Shown in pieces: positions 8,520 to 20,191 of a DNA stretch of 64,000 bases. The position numbers and the translations under genes are program-made. Source of the stretch: Methanococcus aeolicus Nankai-3 (lineage in GTDB: Archaea; AGJL01; Methanococci; Methanococcales; Methanococcaceae); contig NC_009635.1 in the NCBI RefSeq assembly GCF_000017185.1, positions 932,563 to 996,562 on the forward strand. The letters are read 5' to 3'. Positions within the stretch are counted from its first letter, which is position 1, and each line of letters begins with the position of its first letter. The notes beneath the pieces are model-generated. The model worked only from the letters and a program-made list of their open reading frames with translations, did not search any database and had not been told where the DNA came from.

Positions 8520-9107
8520 ATGGTAACTTTAAAAACCCCATTATCAAAGGAAATCATTAAAAAATTAAATGTTGGAGATATTGTTTATTTAAATGGTATA
8601 ATTTACACAGGAAGAGATGAGGCCCATTTAACAATATTAGAAGAAGGCGAAAAACCAGAATCAAAAATAATAGTGGAAAAATTAAAACATGGCGCAATAT
8701 ATCATGCAGGACCAATAATGAAAAAAGAAAATAATAAATGGAAATGTGTGGCAATAGGTCCAACAACTTCCGCTAGAATGAATAATATGGAGGAAGAATT
8801 TATAAAAATAACAGATATATCTGTTATAGTTGGAAAGGGGGGCATGAAAGATGAATTATTAGATGCATTTAATGCCCATGGTGTTGTATATCTGGGAGCT
8901 CCGGGCGGTTGTGCCGCACTTCTTGCAAATTCAATAGTGGAGGTAAAAGGAGTTTATTATGAGGAGCTAGGTATGCCCGAAGCATTTTGGGAATTAGAAG
9001 TTAAAGACTTTGGGCCCCTTATTGTATCAATGGACGCCAACGGAAACAGCATTTATAAAGAAGTAAATAACATAGTTAATAAAAATTTAGAAAAAATGAT
9101 ACAATAA
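8520..9107 (+). CDS. Class I fumarate hydratase, beta subunit
   Basis: The 195-residue protein matches the C-terminal half of class I fumarases, which in methanogens is a separate subunit. Visible signatures are the N-terminal LKTPLSKE, IYTGRDEAH, HAGPIM and the GPTTSARM phosphate/substrate loop, plus GKGGM. With the Fe-S alpha subunit (absent here) it interconverts fumarate and malate in the incomplete reductive TCA pathway. The ribosome binding site is GAGG. Confidence 0.9.
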   Translation: MVTLKTPLSKEIIKKLNVGDIVYLNGIIYTGRDEAHLTILEEGEKPESKIIVEKLKHGAIYHAGPIMKKENNKWKCVAIGPTTSARMNNMEEEFIKITDISVIVGKGGMKDELLDAFNAHGVVYLGAPGGCAALLANSIVEVKGVYYEELGMPEAFWELEVKDFGPLIVSMDANGNSIYKEVNNIVNKNLEKMIQ

Positions 9108-9218
9108 ATCAACGGATATTATATTTTATATATGGAATATATAATCATGCATGATTATTATCATAAATGAGATTAAATATTATACATTAGATATTTTTGC
9201 AAATGGCGGAGGGATATT

Positions 9219-9575
9219 ATGGAATCTTGGAACTTAAAATATAAAACAAAATGCTACAATTGTGGGAAAATCGTAGACCAAATAATTGAGATATATCCAA
9301 ATCAGGCATTTGTAAAATGCTCAAATTGTGGTGCAACAAGATACTATATTTTAAAAACTGTTGAAATTGATAAAGGGAATATAATTGAAGAAGAAAAAGA
9401 TAAAAAAAGAAAGTTCGACAACTGGTTATTGGAAAAAGAAGCTAAATGTTATAATTGCAATACATTATACATACAAGATATATTAATAACTGAATCTGGT
9501 ATGTATGTAAGATGTAGAAATTGCGGATTTGCAAGATACTACTGGTTCCATATGATGGAAATACCAAATAAATAA
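9219..9575 (+). CDS. Tandem zinc-ribbon protein of unknown function
   Basis: The 118-residue protein is an internal duplication. Each half has two CxxC pairs about 18 residues apart (C12/C15 with C34/C37, and C77/C80 with C99/C102). Each half also ends in a similar ARYY/TRYY segment, joined by a charged linker. The halves read KCYNCGK...KCSNCGATRYY and KCYNCNT...RCRNCGFARYY. Such ribbons bind zinc and often contact nucleic acid or a transcription complex, but I do not recognise a named family. The binding site GGAGGG is strong. Confidence 0.75.
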   Translation: MESWNLKYKTKCYNCGKIVDQIIEIYPNQAFVKCSNCGATRYYILKTVEIDKGNIIEEEKDKKRKFDNWLLEKEAKCYNCNTLYIQDILITESGMYVRCRNCGFARYYWFHMMEIPNK

Positions 9576-9582
9576 TTGAACG

Positions 9583-9622
9583 GTTATTTTTACTTTTTTT
9601 ACTTTTTATTTTTTTATCCACT
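9583..9622 (+). terminator. Oligo-T terminator after the zinc-ribbon gene
   Basis: Several runs of five to seven T (GGTTATTTTTACTTTTTTTA and onwards) begin 8 bp after the stop codon. This is the expected archaeal intrinsic termination signal in the 306-bp gap before cdc48. Confidence 0.5.
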
Positions 9623-9732
9623 CTCACAATATTTTTTTATCCAATTAACAAAAAGGGCAATGAATATATATTATTATCTAAATAATAGTAATCACTATAT
9701 TATTAAATAGTTGTGTGTGTGCAATACACAAA

Positions 9733-9750
9733 ACCAAAACATTTATATAG
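9733..9750 (+). promoter_or_regulatory. Probable cdc48 promoter
   Basis: ACCAAAACATTTATATAG resembles a BRE plus TATA box. It lies about 130 bp before the cdc48 ATG, implying a 5' leader of roughly 100 nt. Nothing else is seen in the 9623-9881 stretch except AT-rich sequence and the strong GGTGG binding site of cdc48. Confidence 0.5.
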
Positions 9751-9866
9751 AAGTTCAAAGGTATATTACTATATATTACTATAGGTTGGCATATAATCAA
9801 TTTAAAATGACAACATTTATAATCAATGAAATTCATAATTATAATAAATTTTATACTAATTAATAA

Positions 9867-12053
<2,187 letters not shown>

Positions 12054-12062
12054 TTAAATAAT

Positions 12063-12118
12063 TAATTTTTCTATTTTCTATTTTCTATTTTTTGATATTT
12101 TTCCATTATTTTTAATTT
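12063..12118 (+). terminator. Oligo-T terminator after cdc48
   Basis: The stretch TTTTTCTATTTTCTATTTTC and following T runs begins about 10 bp after the cdc48 stop codon. Confidence 0.5.
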
Positions 12119-12150
12119 TTATTCTATGGGTAATTCTATTTTCACGAATA

Positions 12151-12160
12151 TTTATATATT
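12151..12160 (+). promoter_or_regulatory. TATA box of a probably leaderless transcript
   Basis: TTTATATATT is centred about 26 bp upstream of the ATG at 12181, the usual TATA-to-start-site distance. No ribosome binding site lies between them, so transcription probably begins at or within a few bases of the start codon. Confidence 0.5.
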
Positions 12161-12180
12161 ATTATATCCTATTATATATC

Positions 12181-13599
12181 ATGTCAAAAAATAAAATAAT
12201 AAGGGACCCAATATATAAAGATGTGTTAATCAATAGTGGCGAAATTGATATAATTGACAGCCCAGAAGTTCAAAGATTAAGAAATATAAAGCAAACAGGT
12301 TTAACTTGTATTGTTTATCCTAGTGCCAACCATACCAGATTTGAACACTCCATAGGGACTATGTATATTGCAGGAGAAATTTTTAAAAGATTTAAGGATA
12401 TTGACACCCAATTAATAAGAATTGCAGGACTACTGCATGACATAGGGCATCCCCCATTTTCCCATACTCTTGAAGTAAATGGTTACGACCATGAATACCA
12501 CACTAAAAAAAAGATTAAAAAAATGAATTTTGAGAATTATACTTCCAATGAAATAATTAATGTTTTATCTTCTAAAAGTATTGAAGGAATGCTACTTAGC
12601 GGAGATATTGATGCCGATAGAATTGATTATTTAATGAGGGATAGTTATCATACGGGGGTGGCATATGGTTCAATTGATTACAACAGATTAATTGGTAGCA
12701 TGATATTATATGGAGATAAAAATAATAGCAATGACCACCATAATAAATTGGCAATATTAGAAAAAGGAAAAATTGCAGTAGAATCTTTACTAATTGCACG
12801 ATATCAAATGTACCCTACTGTTTATATGCATCCTACTTCAAGAATTTCAGAAACAATGCTAAAACAAGCCACTGTTGAAGCCATAAGTGAAAAATTATTT
12901 AAAGTGCATGACCTTTCCATCATGGACGATATTGACTTAATTTCAATTATACGAAATCAGAGAGGGGAAGAATCAAATAAATTAATTAATATGATAGATA
13001 GAAGGCAATTATTTAAAAATATAGTCACGCTAAAATATGGGGAGCTCCTTCCAATTGAAAGATGGAGATTAATTAATTTAAGTGATTACAATATACGAAA
13101 ATTGGAAGGGGAGCTCCTTGATAAATTTGATATTAAAATATTTTTGGATATACCCTCATATCCTAAAATGAATGAGCACAATATTAAAATCGTAATAAAT
13201 GATAAAATCTATCGTTTAAACCATATATCTCCCCTTGCAAATAGTTTAAAATTAGCATACATAAATTCTTGGGATGTTAGAGTTTATGCATCTCCTGAAA
13301 TAAATGGAACCATTAACAAAATAACCGATAAAGATATAGAGGAAATTAATAAATATATCTTTGAATTCATTGAAAATAAAACTAAACATGGTGAATTATA
13401 CCACATAATTGAAGAAAATGAGAAAATAAGAGGAAAAGGTAATTTAATAAATATTATAAAAGAAAAAGGACTGTCTGAAAAAGATGTAATTGAGGAGCTC
13501 CAAAAATTAACTTTCTGTGGCCTAATCAATGAAACTGTTGAAAAAATTGGGGGAATATATAGATATGATTATAGTATCAACAATAATCTAAAAAATTAA
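12181..13599 (+). CDS. HD-domain phosphohydrolase (SAMHD1-like dNTPase family)
   Basis: The 472-residue protein has the HD signature with metal ligands in HTRFEHS (51-57), LLHDIGHPPFSH (85-95) and GDIDADRIDY (141-150), the pattern of COG1078/SAMHD1-type dNTP triphosphohydrolases. It probably trims nucleotide pools. The C-terminal 200 residues are less conserved and end in a winged-helix-like segment. There is no Shine-Dalgarno sequence, unlike almost every other gene here. Three GGAGCTCC sites fall inside the gene. Confidence 0.85.
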   Translation: MSKNKIIRDPIYKDVLINSGEIDIIDSPEVQRLRNIKQTGLTCIVYPSANHTRFEHSIGTMYIAGEIFKRFKDIDTQLIRIAGLLHDIGHPPFSHTLEVNGYDHEYHTKKKIKKMNFENYTSNEIINVLSSKSIEGMLLSGDIDADRIDYLMRDSYHTGVAYGSIDYNRLIGSMILYGDKNNSNDHHNKLAILEKGKIAVESLLIARYQMYPTVYMHPTSRISETMLKQATVEAISEKLFKVHDLSIMDDIDLISIIRNQRGEESNKLINMIDRRQLFKNIVTLKYGELLPIERWRLINLSDYNIRKLEGELLDKFDIKIFLDIPSYPKMNEHNIKIVINDKIYRLNHISPLANSLKLAYINSWDVRVYASPEINGTINKITDKDIEEINKYIFEFIENKTKHGELYHIIEENEKIRGKGNLINIIKEKGLSEKDVIEELQKLTFCGLINETVEKIGGIYRYDYSINNNLKN

Positions 13600-13626
13600 A
13601 TTAAAAAGAAATTAAAAGGAACTAAT

Positions 13627-14217
13627 ATGAAGGCACGAATAGGAAGACAGGTAAAGCACTTTGAAAACATAGATGTAGATTGTATAACTGCAATATTTTC
13701 CAAAAACAATTTATACAGATATACATTACAGATGCAATATAAAGACAGAATAGAACAAAATAACACCATTACAGTTATTCTTAAAAATCCATCTTCGGCA
13801 AATGAAAAAATGGCAGATAACACTATACGAAGAGTAGAAGGCTTCGTTCATTGCAATTTTCCAGATGTAAAATATTTAAATATATTGAATATTTTTGCAT
13901 ACCGGGCAACCGATGCAAAAGATGTTAAAAATGCCCTAATAAACAATGGATTAAATTATATTGTAGGAATAGAAAACGATAAATACATAAAATCATTTGT
14001 AAAAGAAAGTGATTATATAATTAAAGCATGGGGCGGAAATAGTGGAATTAATAAAAAAGCATATAATCAAAGAATTGAGCAAGTAAATGATTTAATACAT
14101 AATAATGTTAAAAAAGATGTTCCTATTTATAGAGTAGATGGCAATGGAAAAGGGAGCTCCTTGTATCCATTTCATGCCTGTTTTTGGAGTTATACTATGG
14201 GATTAGAAAAATATTAA
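13627..14217 (+). CDS. DUF1643 family protein
   Basis: The 196-residue protein carries DUF1643 signatures: VILKNPSSANEK at about 50-61, DNTIRRVEGF, the NIFAYRATDAKDV segment at about 91-103, and IENDKYI. The family is widespread but uncharacterised. It starts 28 bp after the HD gene with a GGA binding site, so the two may be cotranscribed, which could hint at a nucleotide-related role. That is inference only. Confidence 0.8.
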   Translation: MKARIGRQVKHFENIDVDCITAIFSKNNLYRYTLQMQYKDRIEQNNTITVILKNPSSANEKMADNTIRRVEGFVHCNFPDVKYLNILNIFAYRATDAKDVKNALINNGLNYIVGIENDKYIKSFVKESDYIIKAWGGNSGINKKAYNQRIEQVNDLIHNNVKKDVPIYRVDGNGKGSSLYPFHACFWSYTMGLEKY

Positions 14218-14226
14218 ATATATATG

Positions 14227-14709
<483 letters not shown>

Positions 14710-14763
14710 TTATATATTATTTTTAAAATATTATATATTTCATCTATTTTATGTTAAATTATT

Positions 14764-15453
14764 TTATTTGTTTATTTTATCCATGTAGTAATTTATTAAT
14801 TCTTCCCCGTTTAAATGTGCCAAACCATGTTCTTCCGCATATTTTTCGGTTTCCGCTCTGCTCATGGCTTTTCCATCGTCCCCCATCATTTCGCAAATTG
14901 TGGTAATTGGAGTTAAACCAGCCAATTCTGCAAGAGCTACGGTCATTTCCGTATGTCCTTCCCTATTTTTTAAAAGTCCTTCTGATGCCCTCAACAACAC
15001 CACATGTCCGGGAGCTCTGAACTCTTTTCCAAAATCATTGTATCTTTTTTCTTTTAGGAGCTCCGCCAATTTTTTTATTGTGAGTGCCCTATCATTATCA
15101 GTTATTCCTGTAAATGTGCTCCTATGATTTACAGTTATTGAAAATGAAGATTTTTCATCATATGGTATATCATTAGGATACAATTCTTTTAAAATAGGGA
15201 ATTTCTCATTTGCACAATCGAACACATCAATCATAAAAGGAATTCCGACAGCTTCACAATATTTTGGGTGTATTGCTGTGCAAATTAATCCTCCCCCGTC
15301 TTTTCTCATAGTTCTTATGTGTTCAGGAGTTATAAATTCCGAAGCTACAACCATATCGGCTTCCCCCTCCCTATCATCGCTATCGTAAATTAATATCATT
15401 TTTCCATTTTTTAAATCATTTATGGCTTTTTCAATTTTAGCATTTTCACTCAT
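14764..15453 (-). CDS. ribB: 3,4-dihydroxy-2-butanone 4-phosphate synthase
   Basis: The 229-residue enzyme makes the four-carbon unit of riboflavin from ribulose 5-phosphate. The acidic loop [12 protein letters not shown] (23-34) and the later [17 protein letters not shown], with catalytic His and Glu, are present. The GTP cyclohydrolase II domain found in many bacteria is absent, as in other archaea. It sits 66 bp upstream of ribC with its own GAGGT binding site. Confidence 0.95.
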   Translation of the reverse strand: MSENAKIEKAINDLKNGKMILIYDSDDREGEADMVVASEFITPEHIRTMRKDGGGLICTAIHPKYCEAVGIPFMIDVFDCANEKFPILKELYPNDIPYDEKSSFSITVNHRSTFTGITDNDRALTIKKLAELLKEKRYNDFGKEFRAPGHVVLLRASEGLLKNREGHTEMTVALAELAGLTPITTICEMMGDDGKAMSRAETEKYAEEHGLAHLNGEELINYYMDKINK

Positions 15454-15510
15454 TGTTTAACCTCTTAAAATGAAATTATTTTATAGATGCTCAATAATTT
15501 TAATTATAAT

Positions 15511-15897
15511 TTATAATCTAATTTTTACCATATAATTATTTTTTAAAGATAAATATTTTCTCAATTTAATGGGGGCTATTAATTCTATTACATTATTTGG
15601 ATGCTCAGTTTTTTTTGGATATACGATAGCACCATTTACACAATAATCTTTTATACATATTCTTACAGGTATTAATTTAACGCCATAGTATTTATTATTT
15701 TTATAATAAAAATCATCCACTTCTATAGGATTTAACTCGTTTAAATTTATTATATATCCTAATTTAACATTTAAAGTGCCTTCATAAGGTTCAAATCCAA
15801 GAATATTTTTAAATTTTTCTTTATATGGGGGAAGAGACATGTAGTGCTTCCCTTCACCTTTTCCTGAAACTACACGGCCAAATAATTTATTTAGCAT
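15511..15897 (-). CDS. ribK: CTP-dependent riboflavin kinase
   Basis: The 128-residue protein matches archaeal RibK, which makes FMN using CTP instead of ATP. The N-terminal GRVVSGKGEGKHYMSLPPY (7-25) and YEGTLNVKL (38-46) are the nucleotide and flavin binding segments, and PNNVIELIAPIKLR the C-terminal one. No separate winged-helix domain is fused. It is upstream of ribB and ribC on the same strand, completing the end of FMN synthesis. Confidence 0.93.
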   Translation of the reverse strand: MLNKLFGRVVSGKGEGKHYMSLPPYKEKFKNILGFEPYEGTLNVKLGYIINLNELNPIEVDDFYYKNNKYYGVKLIPVRICIKDYCVNGAIVYPKKTEHPNNVIELIAPIKLRKYLSLKNNYMVKIRL

Positions 15898-16072
15898 TTA
15901 AATCATCACCAATATTATAGGTATATTTTTTGAATTTATTTTTAAATATAATCTAATTAATATTGGGTTTCATTTAATAAATAAGTTATGATGGAATAAA
16001 AAAATAAATACAATAACTACAAAAACATTGAAGTCCCCAATAATATTTAAAAATTAAAAAATAGGTGGTATT

Positions 16073-16831
16073 TTGATAGGCATAATCGGAGGAACTGGAA
16101 TATCTACAATATTAAATAAAGGCAGAGAGGAAATAATAAACACAAAATATGGAAATGCAAAGGTATTAATTGATAAAGAAAGCGATGTAGTTTTATTATT
16201 TAGGCACGGCATACGCCATAACACCCCACCACACAAAATAAATTATAGGGCCAATATTATGGCACTTAAACAGCTTGGTGTCGATAAAATTTTAGCAATA
16301 AATGCCGTAGGTTCATTAAAAGAAGAAATAACTCCGGGAAGTTTTGTAGTGGCAAATGATTTTATAGAATTCACAAAAGAAAGGAAAAGCACATTTTACG
16401 ATGGAGAAAATGGCGAAGTTGTGCATATTGATGTTTCAGAGCCTTATTGCCCACAAATGACAGAATTAATAAAATGTTTATTGAATAATAGGGGCTACAA
16501 ATATTGCGAAGGCACCTATGTATGCACAGAAGGGCCAAGATTTGAAACTAAGGCAGAAATAAATTTCTATAAAACAATAGGAGATATTGTGGGCATGACG
16601 GCATACCCCGAAGTAGTTCTTGCTAGGGAGCTCCAACTATGCTATGGTTCTATATGCACAGTCTCCAACTATTGCACAGGAATATCTAAAAGTAGATTAA
16701 CTATATCAGAAGTATATGAAACAATAAATGAAATGGAAAATGAAATATTGAATATTGTGGAGGATATAATAAATTATAAACGGGACCAATGTAGTTATTG
16801 TAAAAATATACTAAATGATGCTAAAATGTAA
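16073..16831 (+). CDS. MTAP-family purine nucleoside / methylthio-nucleoside phosphorylase
   Basis: This 252-residue family member has IIGGTGI at the N-terminus, the phosphate-binding FRHGIRHNTPPHKINYRAN, NAVGSL, and the purine-site segment TEGPRFETKAE followed by VGMTAYPE. In methanogens the close relative (MJ0060) acts on methylthioinosine, so salvage of the methylthio nucleoside is likely. The exact base preference cannot be read here. The start is TTG, set by GGTGG 6 nt upstream. The C-terminus has a CSYC pair. Confidence 0.88.
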   Translation: MIGIIGGTGISTILNKGREEIINTKYGNAKVLIDKESDVVLLFRHGIRHNTPPHKINYRANIMALKQLGVDKILAINAVGSLKEEITPGSFVVANDFIEFTKERKSTFYDGENGEVVHIDVSEPYCPQMTELIKCLLNNRGYKYCEGTYVCTEGPRFETKAEINFYKTIGDIVGMTAYPEVVLARELQLCYGSICTVSNYCTGISKSRLTISEVYETINEMENEILNIVEDIINYKRDQCSYCKNILNDAKM

Positions 16832-16852
16832 TATAATAATTATTTGTGTGAA

Positions 16853-18113
16853 TTACCCCTCCCTTACGGAAGGAGCTCCCTGACTCATAGGGGATACTTG
16901 CCCAGAGATTACCTTTATGTAAGGTATAATTCTGAGTAGAGGTCTCCCCTCCACAGGTACAACGGACTCTCCAAGCCCTGACTTTAATATATTTAGGGAC
17001 GCATTGTAATCCCTATCAATATTCCAACCGCAGTTTGGACAGAAAAAGAGCCTATCATACAATTTTAAACTACTAACTACAAAACCGCAGTTGGAACACT
17101 TTTTAGAAGTATATGCAGGATTTACAAGTATTACTTCTCTACCAGCACCTTCCACCTTTTAGCAAATCGGAGATTTGCTAAATCGTAAAAATTTGCGTAG
17201 CAAATTTTTAGATGTAGAGAAGCAAATTTATGAATTTTTTCCAAGAACCATCAAGAATATGACGGTTTAAGGTCTTTTGACATTTTTTGTTTTCAACCAT
17301 TGATTTTATATTTAAATCTTCTAAAACTATTTTATCATAGTTATTTACATAATACCTTGATAGTTTATGTAGAAAATCATTTTTCTGATTGTTTAATTTA
17401 TCATAAACATTGATAAGTTTTAATTTGGTCTTTTTGTAGTTATTAGAACCCCTAACCTTTCGAGATAAGTTCTTTTGGACTTTCTTTATTTTATCTAAAG
17501 TTTTGTCAATAAATTTAGGATTTTCAAATTTGTTCCCGTCTGAATCGATGGCATAACCATCGATTCCTAAATCGATACCTATAACTTTATTAGTTTTAGG
17601 TAATGGTTTAGGTTCTTCTTCCACTTGAAAAAAGGCAAACCACTTACCAGTTGGTTCTTTTTTTATAATTATTCCTTTAATTACTCCTTTAATTTTTCTG
17701 TGTAGTGTTATAGGAATTTCTCCTATTTTGGATAGTTTAAGTCTTTTGGTTTTATAATCAACCTTGAAACCTGATTGATTGTATTCTATCGTTTTATAGT
17801 GATTTTTAGATGATTTAAATCTTAATCTACCTACTTTATGCCCATTCTGTTTTAGTTTTCCTAATGCTTTGAGACTACCCCAAAGTTTATTATTCACAAG
17901 TTGAAGGACTTTGGAATGGACTTTTTTAAGTTCAGGATTTTCCTTTTTATGCTCTGTGATTAGTTTTTGAGTGTCTCCCTTGTTTAATTTCGGATTTTTA
18001 GTTTTTTGTTCCAAAAGATAATTATAGAGGTATCTACAAATGTTTAGATGCTCTTCTATTGTTTCTTGGAGTCTCTTAGAGGGATATATCCTAAACTTAT
18101 AAGTTCTCATCAT
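16853..18113 (-). pseudogene. tnpB: TnpB (IS605 OrfB-family RNA-guided nuclease), interrupted
   Basis: The first part (18113 to 17208) runs from MMRTYKFRIYPS to FINLLLY and includes the RuvC residues in GIDLGIDG and VLEDLN. The second (17158 to 16853) has [16 protein letters not shown], the zinc finger (CSNCGF, CPNCGW) and the last RuvC aspartate in RDYNASLN. All catalytic parts therefore survive, but a 55-bp double hairpin (17159-17213) between them brings stop codons and a frame change. Removing it would restore a normal TnpB of about 400 residues. No tnpA is seen. Confidence 0.9.
17159..17213. repeat. 55-bp double-hairpin insertion inside tnpB
   Basis: Two perfect stem-loops lie side by side: 17159-17181 (10-bp stem starting TTAGCAAATC, loop GGA) and 17186-17210 (11-bp stem starting TAAAAATTTGC, loop GTA). 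They sit between the TAC and AAG codons of an otherwise continuous TnpB sequence, so this is an insertion of about 55 bp. The build matches hairpins elsewhere in the window. Confidence 0.8.
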
Positions 18114-18227
18114 GTGTAATCACAACATCAACATGTTTAAGAAAACTTAGTATATTATCATTTTTATATATTTCTCTTTGGTCTAACTAAATAATATTTA
18201 CTCACATTTCCGAGCGAAGCGAAAGAA

Positions 18228-18259
<32 letters not shown>

Positions 18260-18308
18260 ACTAAAAGTTATTACCATAATTCATCCTCCCGTAGCGAAGC
18301 GGAGGGCT

Positions 18309-18329
18309 ACAAAATCCGAAGGATTTTGT
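18309..18329. repeat. Short hairpin at the IS left end
   Basis: ACAAAATCC and GGATTTTGT form a 9-bp stem with a GAA loop. It is nearly the same sequence as the hairpins at 30138-30223, which suggests one family. Confidence 0.6.
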
Positions 18330-18337
18330 TTAATCCC

Positions 18338-19009
18338 TTACGGAAGGGGACTTCTTATGGAATAAGTTAAATTATATCCTTTAAATCCTCCTATCAATCT
18401 TTTTACCTTAAAGCCCAATAATTTAAAAATAGTTGCCATTGCCTGACTTCTCATTCCTCCCCTTGCACAAAATACCACAATTGTTTTGTTGTTATCAATT
18501 TTTATGGCATTTTGGGTTATTCTTTTTATACTTTCCCCGATTATCTCAGAAGCTAAATTCATAGCTTTATCCCTGCCTTCTTGTTTATAGGTTTTTCCTA
18601 TTGTTTCGTGCTCATCGTCTAAAAAAATAGGCACATTTATAGCATTTGGAATAGTTTTTTTAGCATATTCTCTCGGAGCTCTGGCATCAACAATAACAAC
18701 ATTTGATTTATCCATCTCTTCAAAATCCGATAATGTAATTACTTCGTCAAGGAGCTCCTTGCCAATAGAACCCAAATATTTTTTAATATCGATTGGTTCA
18801 AAATAAATTAATTCATCTTTATATTTTAAAGTTGTAGGGAACTCAATAGTTTTTGATTTATTCAATATAAATGAAGCCAATTCTCCACTTATTTTTCCAG
18901 CCAATATTTTATTTCCATCAGTTATTAATTTTTTTCCAGTTTTTAACTGTATTGCCAATATTACGGTATTTTTAAATGTCAGTAGTCTTGAAAGTATTTC
19001 TTCGTCCAT
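18338..19009 (-). CDS. tRNA 2-selenouridine synthase, rhodanese subunit (split SelU)
   Basis: The 223-residue protein has a rhodanese domain from about 90 on: VDARAPREY at 108-116 and the active-site C181 in CARGGMRS, the loop typical of SelU/YbbB. In Methanococcales SelU is known to be split into a rhodanese protein and a P-loop protein; the second is encoded just upstream at 19168-19845. Together they replace sulfur by selenium at the wobble uridine of tRNA. Its last residues (RSPLP) are encoded by the left-end repeat of the adjoining IS, so the natural C-terminus seems to have been replaced. Confidence 0.82.
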   Translation of the reverse strand: MDEEILSRLLTFKNTVILAIQLKTGKKLITDGNKILAGKISGELASFILNKSKTIEFPTTLKYKDELIYFEPIDIKKYLGSIGKELLDEVITLSDFEEMDKSNVVIVDARAPREYAKKTIPNAINVPIFLDDEHETIGKTYKQEGRDKAMNLASEIIGESIKRITQNAIKIDNNKTIVVFCARGGMRSQAMATIFKLLGFKVKRLIGGFKGYNLTYSIRSPLP

Positions 19010-19167
19010 ATTATCATTATATTTTATTTTTATTATATTGTGTGTTCAAAAAGTTTTTGTTCTTTTAATGTCCTTATGATAGTTTATCAGTTGGACAAAA
19101 ACATATATACAAATATCGAGAGCATGCTATTTGGAGTATAAAATATTCTTGAACATGCCATATATTT

Positions 19168-19845
19168 TTAATTTTTATTTATATTATGTTCAGTTATATT
19201 ATGTTCAGTTAATTTTTCATTCACAAAATTATTTATTATTTCAACAGATTTTGATAAATCCGTATTATATACATCCAAATCGACGGTTATTTTTTTCAGT
19301 GGCCTCATGTAGGCGTCACCATATAATTTTTCCTCAATTAATTTAGCAGAGTTGTAATAGTCCTCCTTTTCCAGAAGTTCAATTATTTCGCCAACAAACT
19401 TAATTTTTTCTTCCCTCTTAAACAGTGTTTTAAGCGTCTTGAATTTTTCAAGCAATAATTTTTTCTCTTCTTCATTTTTTGGCAAATAATAACTCAAAAG
19501 TCGCTGAATTTGGCACTCATAGGGGCAGTTTATAACCATACAATAATCATAATTCTTTAAATTTGAAAATGGCTCTGGAATATCCAATTTAATATTGCCT
19601 CCTATTCTACTACCTTCAAACTCTAATATACAGTATCCTTTTTCCTTTGCCTTTTCAATTTGTTCATTTAATAATTTATCAAATGTCTTTTGGTCATTTT
19701 GTTTCAAATGATATAAATCTCCTAAAATACTACCTCTTGTGTTCCCGCATCCTTCTATATCTATTACAGGATGGTAATTTTTTAATTCCTCCAATATTTC
19801 GGTTTTTCCACAACCTGTTTTTCCAAATAATCCAAAAATTATCAT
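19168..19845 (-). CDS. tRNA 2-selenouridine synthase, P-loop subunit (split SelU)
   Basis: The 225-residue protein begins MIIFGLFGKTGCGKTEIL with the Walker A loop at 8-15, then DIEGCGNTRGSILG and LEFEGSRIG, which match the C-terminal half of bacterial SelU. I chose the ATG at 19845, which has GGTGC upstream; the longer open frame adds 27 unrelated hydrophobic residues. It lies upstream of the rhodanese half, the reverse of the domain order in the fused bacterial enzyme. Confidence 0.82.
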   Translation of the reverse strand: MIIFGLFGKTGCGKTEILEELKNYHPVIDIEGCGNTRGSILGDLYHLKQNDQKTFDKLLNEQIEKAKEKGYCILEFEGSRIGGNIKLDIPEPFSNLKNYDYCMVINCPYECQIQRLLSYYLPKNEEEKKLLLEKFKTLKTLFKREEKIKFVGEIIELLEKEDYYNSAKLIEEKLYGDAYMRPLKKITVDLDVYNTDLSKSVEIINNFVNEKLTEHNITEHNINKN

Positions 19846-19987
19846 AATAGCACCATAAAAATTCCTGAATATCTCACAAATGTAAATCGACAGATGCATT
19901 AGTAAAACGCATATCAAACAAATCATTCAATATAATATAACAATTAAAAAAATAATTCATATTTATTGAAAATATCCAAATACAGCA

Positions 19988-20036
19988 CATATAGTAAGTT
20001 CAATAACTGTCCCTTATTTATCCTAACTATTAATGA
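19988..20036 (-). repeat. MITE-like element, copy C (one end only)
   Basis: CATATAGTAAGTTCAATAACTGTCCCTTAT matches the right end of copy B read on the opposite strand, with one mismatch in the first 24 bases. Similarity fades after about 45 bp and no second end is visible, so this is a fragment. Confidence 0.55.
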
Positions 20037-20191
20037 CCATATGTTAGAAAACACCGGATTTTTATAATATTTTTTATAATATAATATTATGTTATTAAAA
20101 TGTTATTAAAAAAGTTAATTGATATTAATTTAAATATATAAATAGAAAATGCAAAATTGTAAAATCATATATAATGTTAAAAATAGTTAGA

